DNA of 64,000 bases from Rhodobacter sp. SGA-6-6 (GCF_011043545.1 NZ_JAAKGP010000001.1:372001-436000), one strand, 5' to 3'. Positions 55,800 to 64,000 are shown, numbered from the stretch's first letter. Notes: generated by a model not told the origin, from the sequence alone. Program-made: numbers and translations.

Positions 55800-56490
55800 C
55801 GTGCTGGAAATCGAGGGCCTGACCGCCGGCTACGGGCCGTTGCGGGTGCTGCACGACATCTCCTTCCGGGTGGCGGAGGGCGAGCGCGTGGGGCTGGTCG
55901 GACTGAACGGCCACGGCAAGACCACGCTGTTCCGGGCGATTTCTGCGCTGGTCGGCTGGCAGTCGGGCTCGATCCGGCTGCTGGGGGCCGAGATCGGCGG
56001 CGCCCGCTCCACCGGGCCGGGGCGGAAGACGCCCGGCATCGTGCGGGCCGGGCTGGCGATGGCGCCGCAGGGGGATGCGATCTTCCCCGGCCTGACCGTG
56101 GCGCAGCATCTGGACTGCGGCGCCTATACACCGCTGGCCTGGAAGGAACGCAAGCGCCGGCGCGAGATGGTGTTCGACATCTTCCCGCCGCTGAGGAAGC
56201 TGGAACATGCGCTGGTCGGGCGGCTGTCGGGCGGCGAGCGCCGGATGGTCAGCGTCGGAAGGGCGCTGATGGTGGAGGCGCGGCTCTACCTGATCGACGA
56301 ACCCTCGCTGGGGTTGGCCCCGAAGATTTCCGCCAGCGTCATCGAGGCGCTGTTCTCGCTGCCGCAGGACGGCCGCGCCATCGTCATCGCCGAGCAGAAC
56401 GTCGCCCTGCTGTCGGGCCGGGTCGACCGCATGGTCGGGATGCACGCCGGCCGGCTGCGCGGCGATGTTGGCCATGTGAGCCTGCATTGA
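55792..56490 (+). CDS. ABC transporter ATP-binding protein (LivF-type)
   Basis: 232 residues. Walker A is GLNGHGKTTLFRA, the Q-loop Gln is in MAPQGDAIFPGLTV, the signature is RLSGGERRMVSVG and Walker B is LYLIDEPSLGL. Gly-His replaces the common Gly-Ala in the P-loop, which is tolerated in some families. It pairs with the preceding LivG. The stop overlaps the permease start by one base (TGATG). Confidence 0.92.
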   Translation: MADVLEIEGLTAGYGPLRVLHDISFRVAEGERVGLVGLNGHGKTTLFRAISALVGWQSGSIRLLGAEIGGARSTGPGRKTPGIVRAGLAMAPQGDAIFPGLTVAQHLDCGAYTPLAWKERKRRREMVFDIFPPLRKLEHALVGRLSGGERRMVSVGRALMVEARLYLIDEPSLGLAPKISASVIEALFSLPQDGRAIVIAEQNVALLSGRVDRMVGMHAGRLRGDVGHVSLH

Positions 56491-57419
56491 TGGACCTCTC
56501 CGTCACCCTCGTCCACGGGCTTTCCCTCGCCGCGATCTACGGGCTGATGGCGATCGGGATCAGCCTGTTGTGGTCTTCCATCGGCATGATCAACATGGCC
56601 CATGGCGCCAGCTTCGCGGTGGCGGGTTATGCGGCATGGGCCGCGTCGGAGGCAGCGAAGCCGCTGTTCCTGGCCGCCTTCGGCAAGACCATCGCCGGCA
56701 CCGCCGCCATGGCCGGGCTGACCTTGGGCACCGGGGCGCTGGCCGGCGCGATGATGGGGGCGCTGATCTACCTGCTGGCCTTCCTGCCGATCCACGACAA
56801 GCCGAATTTCCCGGTCCGCAGCCTGATCGTGACGCTGGCGCTGAACCTTGCCACGGTGCAGGTGCTGCTGTGGTGGTTCGGCCCGCGGCAGAAGAACCTG
56901 CCGAAGATCTTCGGCACCGGGAAGGTGGAGGTCCTCGGCATCTCCGCCCGCTACGACCAGATCGGCACCATCGCCGCCACCTTCCTGATCCTCGGCCTGG
57001 TGCTGCTGTGGCTGCGGGTCAGCCGCAAGGGGCTGGAGATCCGGGCGATGATGCAGAACCCCGAAGGGGCGGTGCTGTCGGGCATCTCGGTGCGCTGGAC
57101 CGCCCTGCCGGTGACGATGCTGACCGGCGCGCTGGCCGGGCTGGCGGCGATCCTGCTCAGCCAGACCATCTTCGTCTCGCCCACCTCCGGCGCCATGCCG
57201 CTGATCAAGGGCCTGACCATCGCGCTTCTCGGCGGCCTCGGCTCGGTCCCCGGGGCGGTCCTCGGCGCCATCATCATCGGCTTCCTCGAGGCGGTGATCG
57301 GCGCCATTCCCTTCCTCGGCCAGCGCTATGTGCTGTTCGGCACCTTCCTCTTCATAATCGTGGTGCTGATCCTGCGCCCGCGCGGCCTTGGCGGCCTGCT
57401 GGACGAGGCGCGGAAATGA
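56490..57419 (+). CDS. ABC transporter permease (LivH-type)
   Basis: 309 residues, about eight membrane helices: AAIYGLMAIGISLLWSSIGM at the N-terminus, and the EAA-like loop near LIKGLTIALLGGLGSVPGAV. The start ATG lies on the LivF stop, and a TTG three bases upstream is less likely. It overlaps the next gene (ATGA). The insertion of GKTIAGTAAMAGLTLGTGAL gives a slightly longer N-terminal half than LivH of E. coli. Confidence 0.92.
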   Translation: MDLSVTLVHGLSLAAIYGLMAIGISLLWSSIGMINMAHGASFAVAGYAAWAASEAAKPLFLAAFGKTIAGTAAMAGLTLGTGALAGAMMGALIYLLAFLPIHDKPNFPVRSLIVTLALNLATVQVLLWWFGPRQKNLPKIFGTGKVEVLGISARYDQIGTIAATFLILGLVLLWLRVSRKGLEIRAMMQNPEGAVLSGISVRWTALPVTMLTGALAGLAAILLSQTIFVSPTSGAMPLIKGLTIALLGGLGSVPGAVLGAIIIGFLEAVIGAIPFLGQRYVLFGTFLFIIVVLILRPRGLGGLLDEARK

Positions 57420-58933
57420 CGGAGAAGCGCTTCTACCGGATCGGCAGCCGCCCGGCCGAGATCATGCTGCCGGTCCGCGGCGACGTGCCCCTGGCCCGCC
57501 GCAGGCTGCCCTTCACCCGCCGTCACCTGCTGAAATGGCGGTCGCGGCTGAACCCCAAGACCCTGCGGCAGGAACGCTGGCTGGCCGACAAGAAGCCGCT
57601 GTGGTGGACCATCGCGCTGGTGCTGCTGGCGGTCTCGGCGCCGTTCCTGTCGAACTCGGCGCTGACGGTGGCGTCGATCTTCTGCATCTTCACCGCGATC
57701 AACCTCCTGTGGACGCTGATCATCGGCACCGCCGGCATCTTCAGCCTGGCGACGCTGGCGGTGGTCGGCATCGGCGCCTATGCAAGTGCTGCACTGAACG
57801 TCTACCTCGGCCTGCCCTGGCCACTAATGTTTCTCGCCGGAGGCGTCGCGGGCCTGATCGTCGGCGGCTTCCTCGCCCTGCCCTCGACCCGGCTGGACGG
57901 GCTTTATTACGCCCTCCTGACCATGGGCTTCGCCGAAATCTGCCGGGTCTTCGTGCAGCAGTTGAAACCGCTGACGCCGATGAACGGGTCGATCAACAAC
58001 GTCGGCTCCTTCATCCCGAGGGACTGGTTCCTGCAACGGCCCGGGCTTCTGCTCGGCTTCGCCGGGGCCTTCGTCCTGATGCTGCTGGCCCTGCTGACCT
58101 TCCGCATCGTCAACTCCGAACGGCTCGGGATGCTCTTGCAGACCGCGCGCGAGGACGAGGCTTTCGCCGAGGCCGTCGGCATCGACTACCGCCGCGCCCG
58201 GCTGCATGTCTTCCTGATCTCCTCGGCCGGGCTCGGCGTCATCGGGGCCTTCTACGCACAGTTCTACGGCTCGATCTCGCCCGCGGTGTTCAGCCTCGAC
58301 CAGTTGATGCTCTTGTTCGCCATGATCGTCATCGGCGGGCTCGGCCGGGCGGAAGGGGCCGCCATCGGCACCGCCATCGTGGTGCTGATCGACAAGGGGC
58401 TCCTGGACCTCGGCCCGCTGCGCATCCTTCTGGTCGCGGCGATCATGCTGGCGGTGACGCTGCTCACCCACAACGGCCTGGCCGGGGCGCGCAACCAGTT
58501 CCGCGGCTGGCGGCAACGCAGGCAATCCGAGGCGCGGGCGCGCCGCAGCGAAAAGGGGGGCGAGGTGATGCCCGAGGAAGCCATCGAGATCGAGGACAAG
58601 CAGGCGATCTACTACCGCCGGTTCCAGAAGCGCCTGCGCGACCGGCTCAAGGCGCTGATCACGCCCGAGCTGATCGAGGAACACCGCAAGCGCCCGCTGG
58701 GCCAGCATTCCGACGCGCTTTCCCGGGTGCTGAACCATTTCCGCCGCGGCGAGGTGGCGGACAAATACGCCATCCTGCGCCAGTCCGGCCAGTTCCATGC
58801 CTACAAGATCGTGGCCTTCTCGGGCGTGCGCGGGGCGCCGCCGCGGCTGGTGGACGACCGGGTCTATACCGACATCAACGAGGCCTATCACGCGGTCTTC
58901 CTTCTGCGCGTGAACGACCTGATGGAAAGCTGA
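57416..58933 (+). CDS. LivM-type permease fused in frame to the N,N-dimethylformamidase small subunit
   Basis: 505 residues in one uninterrupted frame. Residues 1-65 are a basic, cytosolic-looking extension; about 65-365 are a LivM-type permease (LLWTLIIGTAGIFSLATLAV, GLGVIGAFYAQFYGSISPAV). After a charged linker (RQRRQSEARARRSEKGG) the C-terminal 121 residues match the alpha subunit of dimethylformamidase: EHRKRPLGQHSDALSRVLNH, then a terminal NEAYHAVFLLRVNDL. Known alpha subunits are separate proteins of about 130 residues. It may be a true fusion, or the subunit may be made from the internal ATG at 58568. Either way the enzyme is tied to the transporter. Confidence 0.85.
   Translation: MTEKRFYRIGSRPAEIMLPVRGDVPLARRRLPFTRRHLLKWRSRLNPKTLRQERWLADKKPLWWTIALVLLAVSAPFLSNSALTVASIFCIFTAINLLWTLIIGTAGIFSLATLAVVGIGAYASAALNVYLGLPWPLMFLAGGVAGLIVGGFLALPSTRLDGLYYALLTMGFAEICRVFVQQLKPLTPMNGSINNVGSFIPRDWFLQRPGLLLGFAGAFVLMLLALLTFRIVNSERLGMLLQTAREDEAFAEAVGIDYRRARLHVFLISSAGLGVIGAFYAQFYGSISPAVFSLDQLMLLFAMIVIGGLGRAEGAAIGTAIVVLIDKGLLDLGPLRILLVAAIMLAVTLLTHNGLAGARNQFRGWRQRRQSEARARRSEKGGEVMPEEAIEIEDKQAIYYRRFQKRLRDRLKALITPELIEEHRKRPLGQHSDALSRVLNHFRRGEVADKYAILRQSGQFHAYKIVAFSGVRGAPPRLVDDRVYTDINEAYHAVFLLRVNDLMES
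58568..58933 (+). other. Possible internal start giving a free dimethylformamidase alpha subunit
   Basis: The ATG at 58568 is in frame with the permease and is preceded by GGGGGGCGAGGTG, a plausible ribosome site. It would give a 121-residue protein (MPEEAIEIEDKQAIYYRRF...) close in size to DMFase alpha subunits. Whether it is used cannot be told from the sequence. Confidence 0.5.
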
Positions 58934-58934
58934 C

Positions 58935-61244
58935 ATGACCAACACCCGCATCTTCGGCTATGCCGATCCGCTCTGCGCCCGGGCGGGCGGCACGGTGGAT
59001 TTCATGATCTCGGTCGAGGGGCGCGAGACGGTCACGCCGCGGCTGGTGCGGGTGCTGCACGGCGACGAGAACCCGGAGGGGCCGGGCCATGTCGAGGAAG
59101 CGGTGGACCTGGCCCTGCCGGCCGAGATCGCGGTGAAGCGGCAGTTCACCCAGGTGGGCAGCTTCGCCCGGGCCGAGGACCCGGAGGGGCGGCTGGACGG
59201 GCTGACCTCCTTCACCCTCTTCGCCCATGTCCATCCTACCGCGCCGAAGGCGGAGCGGCAGCAGATCATGGGCCGGTGGGCCATCGGCCCGTCCAAGGGC
59301 TTCGGCCTCGGCATCGACCCGGACGGGCATGTGGCGCTGTGGATCGGCGACGGCGCCCATGTCGACGAGATCAGGACCGAGGTGACGCTGGTCCCGCGCT
59401 GCTGGTATTTCGTGGCGGCCAGTTTCGACGGGGCCAGCGGCAAGGCCGAGTTGCACCTGATCAACACCGTCAACCCGTGGAACAGCCGCATCTCCACCGT
59501 GGTGCCGTTCCAGCCCGACAGCTGGATCAGGGAGGTGCTGCGCCACCGCCCCGCCGCCACCGGCGCCGACGCCAGCTTCAAGCTGGCCGCCGCCACCGCG
59601 GAGAACCCGGTGCGCGGGCATCACGGCGGCTTCCTCTACAACGGCAAGATCGACCGGGCCGGGGTCTATGACCGGCCCTTGGACAGGGCGGAGGTGGAGG
59701 CGCTTTCGCGCGGCGAGACACCGCCGCAGGACGGGCTGCTGGCCTTCTGGGACCCCACCGCCAACCTCGGCCGCGAGGGCGTGGGCGACACGATCCCCGA
59801 CACCGGGCCGCACGGCATTCCCATGCAGGGCGTCAACCGCCCGGTCCGCTGCATGACCGGCTTCAACTGGCGCGGCGAGGACAGCTACCGGCTGGCCCCG
59901 GAAACCTTCGGCGGCGTCCATTACCACGACGACGCCATGACCGACTGCCGCTGGGAGAAGACCTTCACCCTGGCCCTGCCGGACGACCTGAAATCCGGCG
60001 TCTACTGCCTGCGGATCGAGGCCGGGGGCGGGCAGGATTCCATCCCCTTCATCGTCCGCCCCAAGGCGCCGAAGGCGAAGCTGGCGCTGCTGCTGCCGAC
60101 CTTCACCTATCTGGCCTATGCCAACGAGCACCTCAGTTACGAGGCCCCCATCGCCCAGGCGATCACCGCCCATACCCCGGTGCTGAACGAAGAGGACCTG
60201 GAATACAAGAAGCTGGAGGAATTCGGGCTTTCCACCTACGACCACCATTCCGACGGCGCCGGCTGCTGTTATTCCTCGTGGCGCCGGCCGATCATCACCC
60301 TGCGGCCGCGCTACCGGCTGCCGGCGATGAACTTCCCCTGGGCGCTGCCGGCCGATCTGTCGCTGATCTGGTGGCTGGAGCACGCGGGCTACGACTATGA
60401 CCTGATCACCGACCACGACCTGCACGCCGAGGGGGTGGACTGCCTGAAGCCCTACAAGGCGGTGATGAACGGGACGCACCCGGAGTATTACTCCGAGCAG
60501 ATGATGGACGCGACGGAGGCCTATCTGCGGACTGGCGGGCGGCTGATGTATATCGGCGGCAACGGCTATTACTGGGTCACCGGCACCCGCAAGGACGAGC
60601 CGCATTGCATCGAGGTGCGCAAGCTGGACACCGGCAGCCGCGCCTGGCAGGCGGAGCCAGGCGAAGGCTATCTGGCCTGCACCGGGCAGAAATCCGGCCT
60701 CTGGCGGTCGCGCGGGCGGGCGCCGCAGAAGATCGTCGGCCTGGGCTTCACCGCCGAGGGGATGGACGAAAGCCAGCCGTTCGAGCGGATGCCGGACAGC
60801 TACCACAAGCGCGCGGCCTGGATCTTCGAGGGCATTGGCGACGAGGAGCCTATCGGCGACTTCGGCCTTGCCGCCGGTGGCGCCGGCGGGATCGAGCTGG
60901 ACCGCTACGAACTCGGCCTCGGCACCCCGCCGCATACGCTGCTGGTGGCCTCCACCTCCGGCCATTCCGACAACTATCCGCTGGTCAGCGAGGAAGTGAC
61001 CTATGCCTTCCCCGGCCGCGGCGGCACCCAGGATGCGCAGGTGCGCGGCGACATGATCTGGTTCACCACGCCGGAAAACGGCGCCTGCTTCGCCGCCGGC
61101 TCCATCGCCTGGAGCCAGGCCCTGCCCTGCAAGGGCGGCGAAAACAACGTGGCCCGAATCATGCGGAACGTGTTGAATGCCTTCCTCAGGGACGGCCCCC
61201 TGCCAGGGTATCGATACACCGGCGACGAGACGCTCTGGCGCTGA
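58935..61244 (+). CDS. N,N-dimethylformamidase large (beta) subunit family protein
   Basis: 769 residues, close to the 762 of known beta subunits, without signal peptide, so cytoplasmic. A lectin-like/LamG segment (about 85-255) precedes the catalytic half. DMFase structures have a mononuclear iron held by two Tyr and one Glu; the best candidates here are Tyr392 or 395 (TYLAYANEHLSYE), Tyr435 (GLSTYDHHSDGAG) and Glu517 (NGTHPEYYSEQM). It hydrolyses DMF or a related amide to formate and dimethylamine. The start is 1 base after the alpha-subunit stop. Confidence 0.9.
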   Translation: MTNTRIFGYADPLCARAGGTVDFMISVEGRETVTPRLVRVLHGDENPEGPGHVEEAVDLALPAEIAVKRQFTQVGSFARAEDPEGRLDGLTSFTLFAHVHPTAPKAERQQIMGRWAIGPSKGFGLGIDPDGHVALWIGDGAHVDEIRTEVTLVPRCWYFVAASFDGASGKAELHLINTVNPWNSRISTVVPFQPDSWIREVLRHRPAATGADASFKLAAATAENPVRGHHGGFLYNGKIDRAGVYDRPLDRAEVEALSRGETPPQDGLLAFWDPTANLGREGVGDTIPDTGPHGIPMQGVNRPVRCMTGFNWRGEDSYRLAPETFGGVHYHDDAMTDCRWEKTFTLALPDDLKSGVYCLRIEAGGGQDSIPFIVRPKAPKAKLALLLPTFTYLAYANEHLSYEAPIAQAITAHTPVLNEEDLEYKKLEEFGLSTYDHHSDGAGCCYSSWRRPIITLRPRYRLPAMNFPWALPADLSLIWWLEHAGYDYDLITDHDLHAEGVDCLKPYKAVMNGTHPEYYSEQMMDATEAYLRTGGRLMYIGGNGYYWVTGTRKDEPHCIEVRKLDTGSRAWQAEPGEGYLACTGQKSGLWRSRGRAPQKIVGLGFTAEGMDESQPFERMPDSYHKRAAWIFEGIGDEEPIGDFGLAAGGAGGIELDRYELGLGTPPHTLLVASTSGHSDNYPLVSEEVTYAFPGRGGTQDAQVRGDMIWFTTPENGACFAAGSIAWSQALPCKGGENNVARIMRNVLNAFLRDGPLPGYRYTGDETLWR

Positions 61245-61265
61245 GCAGCCGTCCGAAGGGGGAGG

Positions 61266-62240
61266 ATGAAGCCAGGCATCGCCAGCTTCTCTCGGTTCGT
61301 GACCGAGATGCAGCACCGCAGCCTTGAACAGGATGCGGAGGGGCTGGCCCGCTGGGCGGTCGGCGACCTGTCCCGCACGCTGGGCTTCGATGCCGCCTGG
61401 TATGGCTGGGCCACCCTGCGGGCCGAAGGGGTGGAGGTCTATGCCAATGCCACGCTGGACCTGCCGGACGGCTTCCACGACTACTGGAAGACCATGTCCG
61501 AACAGGACCTGCTGGCCCGCTACATGCTGGAGAACCCCGGCGAGACAGCGATCTACGACCGCACCCAGCCGCGGCAGAACGACGGCATGACCAGCCTGTC
61601 GGACCGCTACGGCCTGCGCCGGATCACCACGGCAATGAACGGGCATTACGGCAATCACGCCAGCTTCTACATCTCCTCCTACCGCGTCGGCGCGCGGGCC
61701 CGGGCCTGGTCGGATGCCGAGCGCGACTTCCTGCAATGCGCGGTGGACCAGCTGTCCGCCGCGATGAAGCTGTCGGTGGCCGAACCGGGGCGGGCCTCGG
61801 CGCCCGGCTCGGTCTCGATCCTCGCCTCGGAGAACGGCATCGGCCTCCTCGGCCTGCCGCTGCTGCGCGAGCGGTTCGGCGACATCTGGCCGCGCTGGAC
61901 CGGCGACCGCCTGCCCGAGCAGCTGGCCGGGCTGATCGGCCGACCCGGCAGCCACATCCTGCCCGACCGCGACCTGGTGGTGACGGTGGAGGCCGCACCG
62001 CGGCTGCAGGGCATGGGGCTTCGGCGGATCACCCTGCGGCGGCTGCACCGCTTCGACCTGCTGACCAGCCGCGAGCGCGAAGTGGCGCGCGAACTGGCAG
62101 AGGGGAAAAGCGCCAAGGAAGTCGCGCGCCATCTGGGGCTGGCCCCGGCCACGGTGCGCAACCAGACCCAGTCGATCTACCAGAAGCTGCAGGTCGACAA
62201 CCGGGCGGCGCTGGCCGCCATGGTGAACACGCTGGGCTGA
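61266..62240 (+). CDS. LuxR-family regulator of the amide cluster (DmfR-like)
   Basis: 324 residues. The N-terminal part (about 1-230) looks like a GAF-type sensing domain and lacks the acyl-homoserine-lactone binding pattern. The C-terminal helix-turn-helix reads LTSREREVARELAEGKSAKE, VARHLGLAPATVRNQTQSIYQ. A LuxR-family activator controls the dimethylformamidase genes of a Paracoccus plasmid, and this gene follows the enzyme genes directly, so the same role is inferred. AAGGGGGAGG precedes the ATG. Confidence 0.87.
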   Translation: MKPGIASFSRFVTEMQHRSLEQDAEGLARWAVGDLSRTLGFDAAWYGWATLRAEGVEVYANATLDLPDGFHDYWKTMSEQDLLARYMLENPGETAIYDRTQPRQNDGMTSLSDRYGLRRITTAMNGHYGNHASFYISSYRVGARARAWSDAERDFLQCAVDQLSAAMKLSVAEPGRASAPGSVSILASENGIGLLGLPLLRERFGDIWPRWTGDRLPEQLAGLIGRPGSHILPDRDLVVTVEAAPRLQGMGLRRITLRRLHRFDLLTSREREVARELAEGKSAKEVARHLGLAPATVRNQTQSIYQKLQVDNRAALAAMVNTLG

Positions 62241-62255
62241 CCCGCGAAAGCCGGT

Positions 62256-62310
62256 TTGTCACACAGGCTTTACAAAACCCGCACATGACTGTCACGCAGC
62301 GCGCTTATCC
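62256..62310 (+). promoter_or_regulatory. Probable Pho box and -10 region of pstS
   Basis: TTGTCAC (62256-62262) and CTGTCAC (62289-62295) are 33 bases apart, three times the 11-bp period of PhoB sites; the two intermediate half-sites are poor (3 and 4 of 7). TTATCC (62305-62310) lies 9 bases after, fitting a PhoB-dependent -10. The -35 would be replaced by PhoB contact. Confidence 0.55.
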
Positions 62311-62351
62311 GGGGCGCGTGCCGATCTGCCGGCCAAATCCAGGAGACACTC

Positions 62352-63407
62352 ATGAAACCCGTGTTGCTTTGCACTTCGGTGCTTGCCATCGGCGCTATGA
62401 CCGCAGGCGTGGCGCAGGCCCGCGACAACATCCAGATCGCCGGGTCCTCGACCGTGCTGCCCTATGCCACCATCGTGGCCGAGGCCTTCGGCGAGAACTT
62501 CGACTTCCCGACCCCGGTGGTGGAAGGCGGCGGCTCGGGCGCGGGCCGCAAGAAGCTGTGCGAGGGCGTGGGCGAGAACACCATCGACATCGCCAACTCC
62601 TCCAGCCGGATCAAGCAGTCGGACATCGACCTCTGCGCGCAGAACGGCGTGACCGAGATCATGGAAGTCCGCATCGGCTATGACGGCATCGTCTTCGCCT
62701 CCGACATCGCCGGGCCGGACTTCGCCTTCACCCCCGAACAGTGGTTCAACGCGCTGGCCGCCGAAGTGGTGAAGGACGGCGCGGTGGTCGCCAACCCGAA
62801 CAAGACCTGGGCCGACGTGGACGCCGCGCTGCCGGCGCAGAACATCCTGGCCTTCATCCCGGGCACCAAGCACGGCACCCGCGAGGTCTTCGACCTGAAC
62901 GTGCTGGAGCAGGGCTGCAAGGGCTCGGGCGCCTACGACGCCTTCGTCGCCGCCTCCACCGGGGCCGACGACGAGGCCAAGAAGGCGGAAGCCGCCGAGA
63001 AATGCCTGGCGCTGCGCACCGACGGCGCCTCGGTCGACATCGACGGCGACTATACCGAGACGCTGGCCCGGATCGACGCCAACAAGAACGCCATCGGCAT
63101 CTTCGGCCTGTCGTTCTACCAGAACAACACCGACAAGCTGAAGGTCGCCGCCATGTCGGGCATCACCCCCTCGGTCGAGACCATCGCCAGCGGAGAATAC
63201 CCGGTGTCGCGTCCGCTGTTCTTCTACGTCAAGAAGGCACATATCGGCGTGATCCCCGGCCTGAAGGACTACATCGAGTTCTTCGTCAGCGACGACATGG
63301 CCGGCCCCGACGGCCCGCTGGCCGCCTACGGCTTGGTGTCGGACCCGGAACTGGCCGCGACCCAGGCCGCCGTCGCCGCCGAAACCCCGATGGGCCCGCT
63401 GGAGTGA
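62352..63407 (+). CDS. pstS: Phosphate ABC transporter substrate-binding protein PstS
   Basis: 351 residues with a signal peptide (cleavage near VAQA-RD). IQIAGSSTVLPYATIVAEAF and EGGGSGAGRKKLCEGVGENT form the phosphate loops. GTKHGTREVFDLNVLEQGC and the C-terminal SRPLFFYVKKAHIGVIPGL are typical of the alphaproteobacterial group. It is induced by phosphate limitation; the Pho-box-like array is upstream. AGGAG precedes the ATG. The pstC gene follows after a hairpin. Confidence 0.95.
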   Translation: MKPVLLCTSVLAIGAMTAGVAQARDNIQIAGSSTVLPYATIVAEAFGENFDFPTPVVEGGGSGAGRKKLCEGVGENTIDIANSSSRIKQSDIDLCAQNGVTEIMEVRIGYDGIVFASDIAGPDFAFTPEQWFNALAAEVVKDGAVVANPNKTWADVDAALPAQNILAFIPGTKHGTREVFDLNVLEQGCKGSGAYDAFVAASTGADDEAKKAEAAEKCLALRTDGASVDIDGDYTETLARIDANKNAIGIFGLSFYQNNTDKLKVAAMSGITPSVETIASGEYPVSRPLFFYVKKAHIGVIPGLKDYIEFFVSDDMAGPDGPLAAYGLVSDPELAATQAAVAAETPMGPLE

Positions 63408-63426
63408 TCCGGCGCTAGCCCGACCC

Positions 63427-63453
63427 GGTGGCGGCACGCTCCCTGCCGCCACC
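63427..63453 (+). terminator. Hairpin between pstS and pstC (attenuating terminator)
   Basis: GGTGGCGGC and GCCGCCACC form a 9-bp stem with a 9-base loop, followed by CCCCTTT. A weak terminator here would yield more PstS than membrane components, a common arrangement. Confidence 0.55.
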
Positions 63454-63479
63454 CCCCTTTCCCCTTCGGACGCAGGACC

Positions 63480-64000
63480 ATGAGCATCGCTCTCCTCTCG
63501 CTGATCGTTCTGGGCCTTGCCGCCCTGGGATATCTTCTCGGCCGCCAGCGCGCCCTTGCCGCCGCCGGCGGCGACATGCGCAGGCTGCATTCGCTGCCCT
63601 CCTACTACGGCGCCTCGGTCTTCCTGTTCACCGCCGTGCCGGCCTTCCTGGCGATGGTGCTGTGGCTGCTGGTGCAGCCGGTGGTGGTGGACCGCAGCAC
63701 CGCCGCCATGATCACCGCGGCGGATGTGCCGCAGGGGTCCAGCCATGCGCTGGTGATGGCCGACGTGCGCCGGATCGCCGCCGGGCTGGACATCCTGGTC
63801 GCCCGCGGCATGGACGAGGACCTGCTGGCCACCATGCGCGCCGACCTCAGCGACATCCGCGGCCGGCTGGGCGGCGTCGGCGTCGCCGTGGCGGAAACCG
63901 TCAGCCCCAATGTCTTCGAGGCCGCCAAGTCCTACCGCAGCCTCGCCAACACCGGCCGGCTGGCGATGGCCGCCGCGGTGCTGGCGCTGGCGGTCGGCGG
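63480..64000 (+). CDS. pstC: Phosphate ABC transporter permease PstC (partial, C-terminus off the right edge)
   Basis: The first 173 codons are present. The N-terminus carries membrane helices (LLSLIVLGLAALGYLLG, ASVFLFTAVPAFLAMVLWLL) and a long loop (VDRSTAAMITAADVPQGSSH) that is the extended PstC form of alphaproteobacteria. The ABC permease domain proper lies beyond the window. The gene follows pstS by 72 bases. Confidence 0.85.
   Translation, partial: MSIALLSLIVLGLAALGYLLGRQRALAAAGGDMRRLHSLPSYYGASVFLFTAVPAFLAMVLWLLVQPVVVDRSTAAMITAADVPQGSSHALVMADVRRIAAGLDILVARGMDEDLLATMRADLSDIRGRLGGVGVAVAETVSPNVFEAAKSYRSLANTGRLAMAAAVLALAVG

Noticed and set aside
58875-62132. Open frame of over 1000 codons opposite the dimethylformamidase and LuxR genes
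   Set aside because: Antisense shadow; the plus-strand genes have clear families and coupled starts.
61266-62240. Quorum-sensing LuxR with acyl-homoserine-lactone domain
   Set aside because: The N-terminal part lacks the conserved autoinducer-site pattern, and no luxI gene is near. It is better read as a metabolite-responsive regulator.

Overview
The window is a 64 kb stretch of a GC-rich alphaproteobacterial chromosome, most probably from the Rhodobacteraceae (Rhodobacter/Paracoccus/Gemmobacter relatives). The support is very high GC with strong GC3, short intergenic gaps, many 4-nt ATGA/GTGA overlaps, and a family-typical set of genes: Hint-domain protein, UMF1-type MFS transporter, N-terminally extended PstC, cytochrome c', DapD/DapE, and PncB/PncA beside Pit. 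I see no rRNA, tRNA, CRISPR array, transposase or phage gene.

Layout. 1-11.4 kb: start of a PAN/alpha-2-macroglobulin gene, a hybrid histidine kinase, yaaA, recQ, yggT, a thioesterase, an MFS transporter, mepA, a phytase-esterase-like protein and a queuosine-precursor transporter. 11.4-16.1 kb: an unrecognised 18-codon leader with an extended Shine-Dalgarno and a terminator, then arfB, an aminotransferase/kinase pair and a DUF47-Pit phosphate transporter. 16-33 kb: NAD salvage (pncBA), trhO, a flavin monooxygenase, a NYN-LOTUS protein, glutathione-dependent formaldehyde dehydrogenase, two I78 inhibitor lipoproteins, cytochrome c', a lytic transglycosylase, RNase R, dapE/dapD, a Hint-domain protein, a LOG protein and a GFA protein. 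33-42 kb: catabolic genes, namely an IclR regulator with class III aminotransferase, aldehyde dehydrogenase and a Tm-1-like protein, then four homoprotocatechuate meta-cleavage genes (hpaE-D-G-H). 42.5-52.5 kb: pyrF, a ROK kinase, cutC, two orphan proteins, clpB, a secreted caspase with Sel1 repeats, and ohr. 52.5-62.2 kb: an amide-utilisation cluster. 62.3-64 kb: pstS and the start of pstC behind a probable Pho box.

The most notable system is the 52.5-62.2 kb cluster. It encodes a class II HDAC-like amidohydrolase, a branched-chain/amide-type ABC importer (binding protein, two ATPases, two permeases), both subunits of an N,N-dimethylformamidase-type enzyme and a LuxR-family regulator. The second permease and the small enzyme subunit lie in one uninterrupted reading frame, so a transporter-enzyme fusion or an internal translation start is predicted. 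A near-perfect 20-bp palindrome precedes the HDAC-like gene and a diverged copy precedes the binding-protein gene, which suggests one regulator controls both units. The first ATPase has a degenerate ABC signature motif.

Other structure outside ordinary genes includes a ~216-221 bp dispersed intergenic repeat (32328-32543 and 42293-42513) with conserved hairpins, a 19-bp perfect hairpin at 19036-19081, and the leader ORF before arfB.
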